Below are positions 24,501-37,297 of a stretch of 64,000 nucleotides of DNA, piece after piece. The notes beneath the pieces are model-generated. The model saw only the letters and a list, made by a program, of their open reading frames with translations. It did not search any database and had not been told where the DNA came from. Numbering within the stretch: the first letter of the stretch is position 1; the number at the start of each line of letters is the position of its first letter. Position numbers and translations under genes: made by a program. Source of the DNA: Malurus cyaneus samueli (taxonomy: Eukaryota > Chordata > Aves > Passeriformes > Maluridae). The stretch is taken from NCBI GenBank assembly GCA_009741485.1, contig CM019217.1, positions 48,315,541 to 48,379,540 on the forward strand. Direction: 5' to 3'.

Positions 24501-27339
24501 CTATCAAATGTGAGCTAGCATCAAATATGTGAGTACCTACAAAGAGGTCTTCACTGACTTGTGTTGAATTCTGTGCCTCATATTAAAGTAGAGAAAACCA
24601 TAAACAACATGATGGAAATTCAGAGATGTCTGCAAAAGTATCACTGTGTGGCAATGCAATGCAGATGACCAGAACAAACCAAAAACCCTGCCATACAAAC
24701 ACATTTAAAAGTAGTAAATGGTTCTCAACATTCCTTAACGGTTGAACAGAATGACTGAGAAATAAGAAAACAAAAAATAAGATTTACTGATGCTGCACAG
24801 CAAACAGTTGAAGGTCAGAATTAATCCCAGATACTTTGCTTTCTAATCTATACTTTGCTTTCTAATCTGTTGGCATAATGCTTATTACTTCACAGTATTA
24901 ATAAAGGACAAGAAGAGTAGATTAAAGGATCAGAAGTTCATCAGATACTGAAGGGCCCTTCAAAAATTTGACAACATTATCTATGGCCCCAGAATGCCAT
25001 AGTTAGTGTTAGTGTTTGAGACAAGTCAGGTAACACCCACTAGTTTTTAACTTGATATGGATCCTAACAGCAGTAATAAATATAATCCTGCTTTCTCAGA
25101 CAAAATTTTCACTGCAGTTTCTTTTAGTGAAGACCAGAGGATAGGACATATTTTGTGATTAAACTCGACACTAAAAAAATCTCCTCCCCTAATCTCTGAC
25201 ATTGCCTTCAGAGTTGTTTCCAACATGTTTTCCTCTTAATAATATGCTTGCAACAGAATGGCAACTTTGTTGGATAGTTCATTGTATTCATGAAAGATTA
25301 AATCAGAGCATGGACCTCACTGAATTGTTTTGTATCCTTGGCAATTCAGCAAATAATAATATTTTTTTTTAAATTCAGTCCCAATTTGAACTGTTGGAGT
25401 ACTTTTTGTTGGAATGGACTTTGCATAAAGACACTCAGCTAGCCAACAGTGCACTGTACTTTAAAAAAGTCTGTCAGTGGTTTATGTTTTAAAAATATTG
25501 TAAAAATAATCTTTATCTGCAGTCAAAAGGACTGCACTCAGATGTATCACAAGAAAAATTTGCCAAACAATCAGCTGAAGCAGGAGGTTCCAATTTTTCG
25601 GAGCTTTAAGGGCTCCTGGTAGAGAGGAAAGCCGTGCTACCTACATGCTGACAAGTACAAGATAAGCAAGCTTTCCACTTGCTGCAATGTTGTTGGTTTA
25701 CTCTCCAGTGTCTAATTGTGATCCCCCCTTGGGAAGCCAGTACTAAAGATACAAGTTTAAGTCAGGCTCTTCTACTTCTTAAGTAATTGCCTGTTTCGGC
25801 AGAAAAAAATAGGACCTGGCTTAAAAGGGGTGAAAACTATAACAGCAGTAAAACTCAAAAGAAACATGTCTTTAAACCAGTGTTCAAATCTATAATCAAC
25901 AAAATTCTGAAAGCAAATACCTCTTTGCAAAGTGTGCTGAAACTACTCAGGCATTAAACAATTGTATGTTGTTTGTGTAATAGAAAACTAAGCAGAGCTT
26001 CTTGATAGATGCTTTAATACACTAAGCATAGTGAAAGTAATCTATAACAGGGTTTGAAAAATGCAGATTCCTATTAACATTAATTCTGCTTGATGTCATG
26101 TGGGATTGAGGTAGATTCTGTTAACATTTTGATGTTTTTTTCTTTTTCCAGTGATGAAGTCATATGAGGAAATGTTACCTATCTGGTAAAGTGGTTATAA
26201 TTTCCTACTCTTGGACATAAAGAAGTTGATCTTGTTACACAAGAAAAAAGCAATGCAATCACTTTAGATAGATATTTAAATATTTACCCTTGAGGGTGAC
26301 ATTACATTCATGGTAATAATACATTATTTTTATAACAATAATACATCATTATTTTCTCTCTGCCCTTGAAAAATACTTCTGATATTTCTTGCAGTTCCAG
26401 TTTCCAAGTTTTCACTCTCAGTTTTTGAAAAGATCTTTTAATCATGCCCTACTCTAATATTTTAATTATTATTGGTTTTTTTTTGTTACTATAATACTTT
26501 ATCTCCCATTTATTTTTTTTTTTCATTTTATTTTTCTAGTAGTGTAGTTGTAAAGGGCACAGTGTAAAAACATATTGTTACAGGCTATTGTTAAGAGCAG
26601 AGGACCTACCATCTCTTTGGTCCTTGACATGATGCAACTTTATGCCATGCTTTCATGCTTTACTCTCAGTGAAAGATGACCTTGGGGACTGAGCTCAAGC
26701 TGTTTGTTTTGCTTTTTTTTTGTTTTGTTTTTCTACAACTCCTAATGCCATAGGGTCATGTTCTCAGCAGCTCTCCCAGGCACTATTGCAATATACTTAC
26801 ATAATAATATTAACTCTCTGACAATACAAACTTCTTCAGTTGACTGTTGGTGTTATCAATTATTTTTTCTGCAACTGTACTGAGTTAGCTTCCATCTCCC
26901 TTCCCCTTCCATATTTATTTGGTCATTTACAAATCTTTTGTAAATAATTTTTCTTTTTTTAATATTCAGAATACATCCCTGATCAGCATAGTATTTCATA
27001 TTTGTTATTGTTCTGTAGCAAATTCAAAGATAAATAGATTACTAAGTATAAAATTGAGATATAAAACATTCTTATCTACTGTGATACTTTATGTGGCTGC
27101 ATTTTTATTTTTCTTTGCTCCCTTGAAAACCTCTGATTGCAATGATAGAGACTTGCTTAGAATGTCATTTAAATTGGAGGTTATGTGCCTGAAAGAAAAC
27201 CTTACTCTCTTAAAATAATGGAAGAAGCTGCATCAAATCCAGGCTTGTGAAGTCTGTACCATGCAAGTAATACATGACAAATTTTTTCTCAGCATAATCA
27301 CAGAGCAGATTACTTGTTGTAGTCAACAGGGCCAGTGTG
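21576..27339. other. Intergenic, no gene recognised
   Basis: No gene or interspersed repeat was recognised. The sequence is AT-rich, with somewhat higher GC at 22230-22400 and 24000-24260. T-rich runs occur around 26474-26530 and 26707-26731. The open frames are all below 100 codons and lack recognisable domains. A perfect 19-bp tandem duplication is listed separately at 24831-24868. Confidence 0.55.
24831..24868. repeat. Perfect 19-bp tandem duplication
   Basis: The unit ATACTTTGCTTTCTAATCT occurs twice head to tail with no mismatch (24831-24849 and 24850-24868). The identity suggests a recent slippage or duplication event. Confidence 0.95.
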
Positions 27340-27990
27340 TCTTAATTATTTGCTGTAAACCATAATGGAGCTCATGAAAATGTGCCTGTGAAGCCTCTGA
27401 AGCTGAGGAATATCAGCAGCTGAAGGCATTATGTGGAGCAGTGTTCTGAGCTGCTTGCTGGGTTCTTGTACTGTTTCCTTGCCATGTGTCTGACCTCTTT
27501 GGAGACAGGGGCTCAATGGGCAGTTGATGCAACCCATAGTTCCTGTTCTTACATTCTACCAGAGTCTACCAGAGCACATTTGTCCCCCACAAGCTGTCGG
27601 TGGGTCTCTGTTCCACCATGGACTGCCATGGGCTGCAGAGGAACCCCAGCTCCGGCACCTGGAGCACCTCCTGCCTCTCCTGCACTGACCTTGGTGTTTT
27701 CAGGGCTGTTCCTCTCACATATTCTCAGTCCTTTCTTTGACTGCAATTACTTCAGTGCAGTAACTTTTGTTTCTTTTTTTTCAGTGCATTATCCCAGAGG
27801 TGCTGCCACCATCCCTGGCATGGCTCAGCTGTATCAGCAGTGGGTCTGTCTTGGAGCCTGCTGGTGTTGGCTGTCAGACTTCTGGCAAGTTTTCACAGAA
27901 TCCAACCCTGTACTCCTCTGTTTCCCTCTACCCTCCATTAACAAAACCTTGCCAAGCAAACACAACACAGCATTTCAGAGGAAAGGATAA
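27340..27990 (+). repeat. Probable dispersed avian repeat, GC-rich, with a 185-codon open frame
   Basis: This block is clearly richer in G+C than its surroundings. Several segments (around 27600-27720, with CACCATGGACTGCCATGGGC and GCTCCGGCACCTGGAGCACC, and 27785-27880, with GCTGCCACCATCCCTGG) match a dispersed sequence that I remember from many avian loci and that is probably derived from an LTR or endogenous retrovirus. The edges are approximate and the class is not certain. A frame at 27433-27990 stays open for 185 codons, the longest in the window. Its product is Cys/Ser/Pro/Trp-rich, has no recognisable domain, and includes what looks like an untranslated T-run/CAG segment (about 27770-27785), so I do not call it a gene. 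If the repeat assignment is wrong, an exon of an unknown transcript is the main alternative. Confidence 0.5.
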
Positions 27991-30185
27991 TTTGAAGGTA
28001 AGTGAAGTATGGAATTAGGAGCAAAATGTGTTTACCAAATACAGATCACAGCCAACTAATCTGATGTTTTTAAAAATTATAATAGCTGCCAATGCATCAC
28101 ACTTGAATGCTAATAACAATCTTCCCAAAGTCAAATACTGAAATTTAGAAGACATCAGACAGAGTTGAATCATCCCCAGAGCTTGTTTGACAATAATCAT
28201 GCAGTTCTTTCTGTTTTTCATTAACAAAGTTGTCAGGACAGCTTGCTCTTTTGCTGCTGTTGGTTTCATTGGTGTTTTAGTGTTATGCTAATAAAACCCT
28301 TTGTCAGCAGATGCAAATTAGATCTCATTTAGCAACAGCAAAATTTTTGACAAACTTCTTTTTTTCCCATGCAGAGTTACATTTTTAGTGCTGAGTGAAA
28401 ACCACAGGAAGAACATAGATACAGATTTCTTAATGCAAATCTGCGATGCTGTTTTTGTTGACTTTTTTCCTCCCTCCTGCTTTCATGTCCAGCCAGGTAT
28501 GTGCTATTAATATAAGACTCTAAACTTCTACACATTCTTAGAAAAATTAGACAGCATCTGAGGAATAAAAAGTTTGATGCTGTAATTTGACTAAGGTCAG
28601 TTGGAAAGAAAATGCAAATGAATCTAAACAAAATGCAAGATCTTCCTGCAGTAAAAGTCCAAATTAATTGCTTAGACCCTTACTAAATGTCGTGAGACAG
28701 GCTTGGAATATTGAATTTTATGTTAAAAAAACAAACAAAACTTTCCTCTTTTATATGAGAAATGAAATCTGACTTATTATGTTCATAAGGGCACAACATT
28801 ACTGATATTTGAGACTGAAATTCTATGGAACAGGAGGAAATTATGGCTGGGCTTGGATACAACTGTGTAGCTGTCACATGCTACCTGGAATTCTTCATTA
28901 GCTGGAGTAGTAAAGGCTTTTACTTTAAGGAAGAATGTCTTATTACTCTATCACTGTGAAGTACTTAATTGTAAGTAATTTATTAAAGTAAAAATGTTTA
29001 CCAACATGGATTCAATGTAATATATAGAAAACTGTCATAGATTAACTTTTCTATAAATGATGGCATCGTTGAAAGGACAATAATTCTTCCTAAATGTCAG
29101 AAACTGAGCTAATAATAATAATAAGAAGAAACATATAAAATGAAGAGGGGGATTCCAGTCACATCTCCTTTCACTTCATCCAGGCAGGAATAAAAAACAG
29201 GCACCATATCTCACTTTCATTTGATTAATTTCATAAGCTGCTTTGTGCTGAAAACACAGGGTGTATCCTTTGGAAGACCACCAGAATTATGCTAATGTGT
29301 TTCTGTTCACAGAGTATGAAGTTAAAAGGTAACAGGCTCAAAGGGGAATATTAGAGAAGCAGAAAAATTGCAAGGATTCCCACAAATCCTGTTTGAATGC
29401 ACTGACATCCTAACACAACTCAGGCCATAGGTTGAAAAAAATTATGCCAAACAAGGGATATGAGCTACAAACTGCTAGCTAACCTTTTCTATTTTATGTT
29501 GGTAAATCTGTCCACTCTGGAGATTTAAAAAAAAATAAAAGCTAGAAAGTAGGAATTAAGTTCCTTAATTAGGATGTACTTTAGTTGGTGTATGTTTAAT
29601 CAGAAATGACACTTCCATGTTTGCTTTTTTCGTGTCAGATATCAGAACTTTTAGATAAAAAAAAAATTAAAAGCAGATCCTGCAGTAGGAGTAGATTTCT
29701 GTGTTCCTTAAGATTCTTATGTTTTAAGACTTATGTACTTACAGGGAATGCTTTTCATTAGTTGAAGAATGAAAGAAGCAAATGTTATTCTGCATGCCCA
29801 TGTTTGTCGTTTGTTGATAAGCAGTCAAAAAGTCAATGTGACCCATATGTCCAAACAATGTGCTGCTGGACATATTTTTCCTAATGCACTGCAAATGAGA
29901 TCATGTATTGTATCAATAGCATATGCATTTATTCTCTTATATTTTCCTTTGTATAAAATGATAAAATAATATTTGGCACAGCAATGTAAGAGGTTTTCTT
30001 TCTTTATTTGTCTTTTGCATGAAAGGCAGAGGTAATGTGATTGGTCCCCTTCCATCCAGCTATTTTCAGCAAGGTGAAGGAGAAATGATCATTGTGGATT
30101 ATTATCCTGGTTCATATTCTAGGCCACCTGTGAAAATGGAAGAAGGGATGTTTTGAGTGTGGTTGTGTCTGTGGTGTCCCACAAT
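27991..30185. other. Intergenic, with octamer-motif cluster
   Basis: AT-rich DNA without recognised genes or mobile elements. It contains three copies of the octamer ATGCAAAT between 28311 and 28619 (listed separately) and a short (TAA)5 at 29110-29124. Open frames are short and unremarkable. Confidence 0.55.
28299..28619 (+). promoter_or_regulatory. Cluster of three POU octamer motifs (enhancer candidate)
   Basis: The perfect octamer ATGCAAAT occurs at 28311-28318, 28433-28440 and 28612-28619, all on the + strand. A SOX-type CTTTGTC lies at 28299-28305, five bases before the first octamer. Octamers occur at only a few other places in the window (for example near 7892, 12882 on the opposite strand, 40914 and 42233), so three within 310 bp is a local cluster. 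POU factors binding this motif and SOX partners binding next to it are established. Activity here is inference. Confidence 0.3.
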
Positions 30186-30700
30186 AATGGAGTCCTCAGC
30201 ACTGGTGAGGCCACACCTCAAGGGCTGTGTCAAATTCTGGGCCACTCACTACAAGGAAGGTAATGAGGTGCTGGAGTGGGTTCAGAGAAAGAAAACAGAG
30301 CTGGAAAAGGGTCTGGAGCACAAGCCCTGTGAGGAGCAGCTGAGGGAGATGGGGTTGTTCAGCCTGGGGAAAGGGAGGCTCCGGGGAGATCTCATCACTC
30401 TCTACAACTGCCTGAATAGAGGCTGTAGCTGGATGGGTTTGATCTGTTCCCCCATGTAACAAGTGATAGGACAAGAGGAAATGGCTCCAAGTTGCACTGG
30501 GGAAGGTTTAGGTTGAAAATGAAAAATTTATTTTCTGAAAGGGTGGTCAAACACTGGAACAGGCTGCCTAGGGATGTGGTGGAGTCACTCTTTCTGGAGG
30601 TGTTTAAAAAACATTCCAATATGGCACTTAAGGAGATGATTTAGTGGTGGACTCCTAGTGTTAGGTTTACAGTTGGACTTGATGACCTGATTGTATGATC
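30186..30700 (+). mobile_element. CR1 LINE, 5'-truncated, sense, with readable ORF2 C-terminus
   Basis: About 515 bp of CR1 in sense orientation. From about 30190 to 30457 one frame still reads as the C-terminal part of the CR1 ORF2 polyprotein ([15 protein letters not shown], then [36 protein letters not shown]). It is broken soon after by a stop in the GTAACAAG region. The tail follows (GGTGGTCAAACACTGGAACAGG, GATGTGGTGGAGTCACTC, TTTAGTGGTGGACT, GTTGGACTTGATGACCTG). The usual end block and the (ATTCTATG)n repeat are reduced to ATTGTATGATC, so the 3' end is deleted or mutated. It is better preserved than the 21.2-kb copy. Confidence 0.93.
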
Positions 30701-33700
30701 AGACACAGGCATCTGATTAGGATACTTAGTTTTAATTTAAATTTAATTTTACTTCAGGATTTTTATATCAAACCTTTTAATTAGGTCTTAACATCAGTTA
30801 GAACAAGGAACTTTTAATTCCTGAACAAAGTTTGATGGGCATTGTTCAGCATTGCCTTCTGACACTTTCTGTTATTACAGATATATGTAAATGTGTGCCT
30901 ATACTTCAGTATATTGATAAGATGTCCCCAGTGTTTTGTGAAACTTGAACATGAAAATCCTTCGTCAGTGGCAGGGATGGGCATGATTGAAGGTCAGCAA
31001 GTCATTCACGTGGTCAGCAGCTTTCACATTCACACTGAGAAAACAAAGTAGGATGGAGCAAAATCTTAGAGAACAGGGGCTAGAAATACTGTATGATGTG
31101 CTAAAATTGGCCAAAAGTGTTGATGCATCTCTTAGCTAAGTTCTGCTTTGGAGTAGGAAAGAAAAAAAGCTGCTTTTAGTTTGGCTTATGCCTTTATGAA
31201 CAATTCTGAAAAATGTAGAGAAAACATGGATACCAAAAGTGGATGAGGTACTCCCTTGTACTTTGCTCCGTGGAAAGATGAGATCTTGTCTCGCCTCATC
31301 CCTTGCATTCCCTTCTTAATACATCTGAAAGACATGACAGTTTTTTAAGTGACGGCATAGCTCTGAGAAGTTGGTTTTCATTAATTCCTTTTGTTCCTGA
31401 TTGTTGGTCCCTGTTTTGCAGGTATGGCCTGCATGTCATATTCCCAAACACATCACTTCATATTTCCCACAAAAGAAATTAATATAATCTGAAAGGATGC
31501 AGGTTACTAGGAAATTCAGGTCTGTTTGTCTTGAAAGCCTGTCATCCTTGTAAATGCTGTATTTTACTGTACCTACTGACATCATCGCTACAGTCTTCTG
31601 GAGTTTGTAGACACTTGAGCGACATTTAATACTGCAGAACCCGCGTGAATAATACAGTTTGATGTGTTTTTTCTAATACTGACACTAACCCTTTGGTTTT
31701 AAGCCTTCTAAGGCTCCTTTCTCTTGCTCAAGATTTAAACTGAATGTGATGTGGAATGAAGTCAGAGATGTTGTAAGAGTCTGTATTTGTTTCATCTGCG
31801 CAGTTACATTTTCCCCAATAAGAAGGAATTCTTTGTGTCTTTCTTAGGACTATTCCTTTCTGAAACACTTTAAACTGGTGCTGGTCACCTTTGTAAATTC
31901 AGTAGCTCTCAACTGTACACAAGTGTATTAAGACAGCCTGCAAGGAGGGACTATGAAGAAAAAAGCACTCTTTTAGAGGTCTTAGATTCACTATCAAGGA
32001 TTCTGAGAGTCATTGTAAAATATACATGTATATGAAAATTAAAAAAGGCAGAGGACTACTGTTAGCTCTGTGTTAAATTAATCCACATAAGTTTCTCTTT
32101 AATTCCTTAGAGTCCTCTCAAGATATCTGGCTTACTGGTACCTTTTCTTCTTCTCACTATGTACACTTCATAGTGAATGAAGTCTTCAGGGATTTTTTTT
32201 TGCCTTAATCAAGATCTCAATATTAATTTAAAAAATAAGTATAACTTTACCATCTATTGAAGGACTCATTGGAAATACTTTTTTCTTTTTTAATTCTTAA
32301 ATGTTGCTTCACATTATCCCTGATTTCTGAAGTAGTGGATGATAAAAAGGCAACAGTCTAAACTGATGATAGTTTAATTACATCCATCTTTTAAACACTT
32401 TACTCCTTTATTTTGTTCTTTGCTTATGGCAGAAAAATATCCTTTACAGTTTTACATTAATAATTTTGCTTCCAAAACTGCAGTTTTGATATGGTGATTC
32501 AATAGTTTCACAAGTTTCTATCAATACTCTTTTGATAGAATATTACCAACTGTATTTTTCTTCTGCTTGTATACACTTTGCTTTCAAGTCTCAGTTGAAG
32601 ATGCTTGGTTTTCCTTTCTTGCTTCTAATTTCCTGTTTTAATTTCTTATGACTTTATAAGTAGAGCAAAATGTTGGGAAATATTAGTATATACTCCCAAA
32701 ACATAATATTGTGATTTTCTGCATGGTTAAACTGCTTGTTTAATTCTTTTCTAAAGAGAAATATCTTAATTTTTTTGTTAGGTTAAATGACAGAATGTAA
32801 CTGAGAACTCAAAAATCCCTCACATTGAATCCAACCAGATATTAAGTTTTCAACTGGTCAGCAATGTCTGAACAGTCACTAAATGCACCACACTTGATAA
32901 ATTTGCCCATTATGACAGTGAAATAAGATCAGATATTTGTAGTTTTGGGTTGTTTCCTCTTTTCCCCTTTCTAGATCTTTTTTTCTTCCTTATTGTCTCA
33001 TTGAAATGTTTGCAACCTCTTTATTTTGTGGCCTTATACTACCAGAACACTATTCTTTCAGATTTGCTCTCTTGGTTGTGCACTTTCCAATCTCTTTTGT
33101 GCCTGTACTCTGCTGAGGTTTGGACTGATGGGAGCTGCTGGAAATAGAATGTTCTTAGGCTAAGGACAGCATAGGAAATGTAATGTGCAGCCCAGGCAGA
33201 AGGGATTAATGTGGCAAGAATAGAACTGTAAGAGGGAGACAGAGGGAAAAGAAAGGCGAGAAAGACAAGGCAGCTAAATGCCTTCTCCAGGTGTGCCTTC
33301 ACTAGGTCTAGCTAGAATTCTCTCTGGCATGAGATTTTGAGCTTCTGGACCTGTGTTCATTCAGCTGTGGGAAAAACATAGAAACATGGATAAAATAACA
33401 ATAATAAAGAATGCCATGCTAGAGGAGAGATAAATGGCCTCTTTCTGCAGTGGAGCAATGATGTGCTTTGCTTGTCCCATACCTTACACAGGTTGGACCT
33501 CACAAAGGTTGCTTTACCATTCTTGACTATAGTGGTTATTTTACACAATTGCTTTTTATTTGCACAAAAAGTGTGGCTCTAGAAGATCAGATGAACTCCA
33601 TAATGTAGGCCCTCAGTTTAATGCAATGATAAAAATGTGCCATGAGCCCTATTTGAGCAGTGAAACGACATTCCAACAAAGAATGGTAGGAAAAAAGAAA

Positions 33701-36567
33701 AGCATCTATTCTGCCAATTTTATGCTGCTGGTATTCAATCTGTTTGTAGTAGGCATGTTAACAGTGGCAGCACTGTGACTTTTCTTAGTTCAGATCCCAC
33801 ATGAACTTATGAAAGAAACATTGACTTTGTGGCAGTTGCTCTAAACGTTGTGTTTTTATTGTTGGAATATACTGGTTAAACAGACTGTAGCACTCTTTGT
33901 GGCCATCTGTTTTTTAAATGTCTGCTCTGGAGATATCAATATATAAATAGAAAGTAGTATCCTTGTTAACTAAACATAAAAACCAAATTCAAACGCCAAA
34001 ACTTATTTCTGTTTTCTTCCCGTGAGTGAGTCTGTTATGCCTCTTATAACACAGAGAGATAGACTTTATCTGTATGATTGTATTGCAGGTAAGTAATTGA
34101 TTACGCAGCCACCATGCAGTCTCTGTCAGGTTGTTGCAATCCAGTCATGGAAAAATTCTTTGCCTCAATCCTCATGAATAATTCTCTCTTAGGTATTTGA
34201 ATGGGAGGGCTGCACCTTAAAAAGAATAATCATGATGTCTCAGATTAGCTGCAGTTGCACTGTCTTGTCTTTTTGGTTTAGCTTTAGAGGGACTGAACAT
34301 GAAGGTTTTTGATTTCCCAAAGTGACTAGAGATTCTGAATGCCTTGCTAAGTCTGGAGTTTCCAGTGTGTTTGAATTTTCAGACAATCAAGTCTGTGTAA
34401 TTTCTGTTACACATTGCAAACACACTGAAGAAATCAAAATTGAAAAGAGTTTTCCACCTTTCCCTGGCATTTTGTGAAAAGAAAATTAATTTTTTAGGGT
34501 TTTACTTTTCTTCTTTTTTTTTTTTTTTTTTGAAAAATAACTATGGTTACATTTTCACGCTAGTGTGAAAAAGCTATTGGTGCTAATGAATGTTCTTCCC
34601 AGAAAAGGTGGAGAGGGAAAATCTCTAGGTGAAGAAGGCTTAGTCTGAACCACAACATTCTGAAACAATGAAGAATGAATTCCTGCATCTATCTCTGACA
34701 ATGACTTTGGTTGTGAATTTATTTTTCCTAATCTTTATGCCAGGTACTTTTAGAAATCACTAATAAATCCCTGTTGCTCCTGCTCAGTTTCTGACTAGTT
34801 GAGCAGGATATGCATTCAAGGGAATGGAAAATGAGTTGGAATGCTAGTGGTTTTATGTTTTAAATTAAACACAGATCATACAGAATACATAAGTAATACA
34901 AATGGTGCATATTCATTTGTATCTATAAATAACCTTGAAAAATAGTTGTGTTTCCAGTTTTATTTGGATATTCTTCCAAAATGTTTGTCTTGTGAATATG
35001 TGAAGGAACAGATCTTCATTTTGTTACGGAGCCTTAAGCTTCTTAATTGTGAAAAAACCTAATCTGTATAGAATGAAGGAGGTTTTCTGTATGCTATCCA
35101 CAATAAAATTGGAAGGAGATCTTACATTGTCTCAAGCAAAACAATTTATTACAATCATGAAAGTACTATTGGTGCACCCAAAAGGAATAAAATTTTAGAG
35201 ACATGTCCTGGCTATTTTCACCAGCTACAGAGTTCAGGAGGAGGCTATTGTAATAGTTTCTTTTAGTTTGGAAGACAAAGAGAAAAAGACGATAAGTTTT
35301 ATTATTACTGTTGTTATCATTATCATTGATCTTATGAGAGGTTGTGAAAAAGCTATGTTAAGCCTAAAAAGTGTTGATATTTTCTTTCAAGAGGATGAAA
35401 CACAACCAGAAGTGGTCTTTTTTTTTTAAGATGTTAATGGATTTCTATGAAACAATGCAAGCACCTCCAAATATCTGTTTTAATTTATTGCATATTCAAT
35501 ATTACTGGAAAATGAAAGAAAGTGTCTGTGAAATCTACATGAAGTTAATGTGAGGTTATGAGAATTGCATTGTGTTCCTTTCACAATAAGTTTCAGTCTT
35601 CCAGCTGTTCATTTTTATGGTCCAGTGAAAATCTAGTTTTTTTAGGTCAAAACTAGTCTCAATTGCTTTCAGTCCACTTTTACTGTACATGCAACACCTC
35701 AAGGTCAAACCAATCACTACCACAAACTGCAGTGAGAACGAGATGAGTTTTTGTGTCTGCTGTTATGAATCCCTTCTTCCAGCCTGCTTCCACTTGGTGT
35801 AACAATAGTCTCCATGTCTGAGTCAATAAACGAACATATAAAAATATGACAAAATTAGATGATAAAGACATGTCTGTTTTTTGTAACATTTCTTTTTTAG
35901 ACCTTCAGAGCCTTTTGCATTTGCTTACTGCGATAATACTCTCTTTGTCTATGGTTAATTTTATCATCTTGGTTAGGAATGGAAAGAGTAACAAACTCCA
36001 GACTAGTAACACTTTAAATGAGCCAGCAGTGAACAATTAGAGTAAGATCACAGGAATACAGGGGATTTCTGTAGCTCAAACCACTACAGTTTTAATAAAA
36101 ATAGATTAATGTAATTTTTGGTCAGAATAAATTGATGCTGCTACTTTGAAGTCAACAGATTTAGACCTTTTAACTTAATACTGGAGTATTAAATCATTGC
36201 TTCTGCCGCCTCTGCTGCTCCCAGGTGCACTTTTCTCCCACAGGCAAGAGAGAAGTTGATGAGAAGACAGTTTTAGGGATTTTGGGTGCTGACCAGCCTA
36301 CCGTGCTTTCAGGTGACGTGATTAGTGAGCTAATTAATAGCTATACTCCTCTTCTGGGATCTTGTTCTGGTTTCGAGACGAAAGTAAATTTGACTATTGA
36401 GCTGGGCTTTCCCCATGCCAGACCAGGCTTCCCTGTGGTCCATTTCCTACTTACCGATCACATTTACTTTGTGTTTATGTGTGTAACATTCCTTACTGGA
36501 GCTATGTAGTATCATGCCCCACATGTCTCAGTGTGGCAAAATAGTAGGAAATGAAAAGATTGTAGTT

Positions 36568-36568
<1 letters not shown>
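30701..36568. other. Intergenic, no gene recognised
   Basis: AT-rich sequence with no recognised interspersed element. A T run lies near 34516-34532. A 94-codon frame at 36225-36509 is preceded by two CAG acceptor-like sites (about 36221 and 36242) but has no recognisable domain. The other frames are short and scattered on both strands. Confidence 0.55.

Positions 36569-36605
<37 letters not shown>
36569..36605. repeat. 37-nt T homopolymer
   Basis: Thirty-seven uninterrupted T residues, followed by further T-rich sequence up to about 36635. On the minus strand it reads as an A tail preceded by several AATAAA-like words, so a minus-strand retrocopy tail is possible. I found no matching target-site duplication and no recognisable source gene. 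The exact length is prone to assembly error. Confidence 0.9.
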
Positions 36606-36606
<1 letters not shown>

Positions 36607-37009
36607 TTTTATTTGTTTTTTTATTTTTATTTAATGCTTATAGCTTAGAAACCTGAGGTAAATGTTATGTTACCACTGGGCTAGGAGGTCACCCTGTTTC
36701 CATCAAACTGCTGTTTGCAATGTTAAATGAGCCATTGTTCAACTCCCAGGACAGACAAGCAGTATAAAGATAAAGCTGTCATCCACCTTCTGTCCCCTAA
36801 TGCAGTGTGTTACAAAAACAAATGCACATGTGGGCAAGATTTCTAACCATGAACAAGAGGAAGTGTATTTCAATGTAATTAGAATTAATCAAATCTGACA
36901 AAACTGTGTAGACCCCTAGAACTAAAGTGACTGCAGCTGTATTGTCTGCATTGCACTTTGCCTTGTATTTCATGGGTACACATGACAATAGATAACAAAT
37001 TTTGTTTCA
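36606..37009. other. Intergenic, no gene recognised
   Basis: Unique-looking AT-rich DNA between the T homopolymer and the solo LTR. Nothing was recognised in it. Confidence 0.5.
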
Positions 37010-37014
37010 TTTAT
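37010..37014 (+). repeat. 5-bp target-site duplication, left copy (TTTAT)
   Basis: TTTAT directly precedes the LTR start and is repeated exactly at 38245-38249 after the LTR end. This marks an integrase-type insertion of the 37015-38244 element. Confidence 0.85.
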
Positions 37015-37209
37015 TGTCATGGTTTTGCTTGGTCCAGTTTTTGGTGGTGGGGGATGGGGATCAAGAAACCACAAAGATGGCTGCTGTGAGAAGTCCTAGG
37101 GGTGTCTCCTCTCTTCTTCTCCAGCAAAGGGAACCCTGCCCCCCTCCTGTGTTTCAGACCAACCATCCATTGGTTCTGAGGTTGATGACAGGCTGACCAT
37201 CAGCCTGGG

Positions 37210-37297
37210 CCAATTACACAGGATAGTTACACCTCTGTGATGACGTATTTTGTAGTATTTAAGAAAGCATTAACAAGATAGTTGCGGCCGCCATGTT
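37210..37297 (+). promoter_or_regulatory. LTR promoter: CCAAT, CRE-like, TATA-like, YY1 initiator
   Basis: In order on the + strand: CCAAT at 37210-37214, a CRE-like TGACGTA at 37241-37247, the TATA-like TATTTAAG at 37256-37263, and 24 bases later GCCGCCATGTT at 37287-37297, a full match to the YY1 motif in its initiator-type orientation. The spacing fits transcription starting near 37287. A second, one-mismatch YY1-like word (AAAGATGGCTGC) lies in upstream U3 at about 37074. The spacing and motifs are seen; activity is inferred. Confidence 0.55.

Noticed and set aside
30157..30459. 100-codon + frame as a host gene
   Set aside because: From about 30190 on it reads as the CR1 ORF2 C-terminus and ends at a mutation inside the element.
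36606..36990. Minus-strand processed pseudogene behind the 37-nt T run
   Set aside because: AATAAA-like words precede the tail on the minus strand, but there is no recognisable source gene and no target-site duplication.
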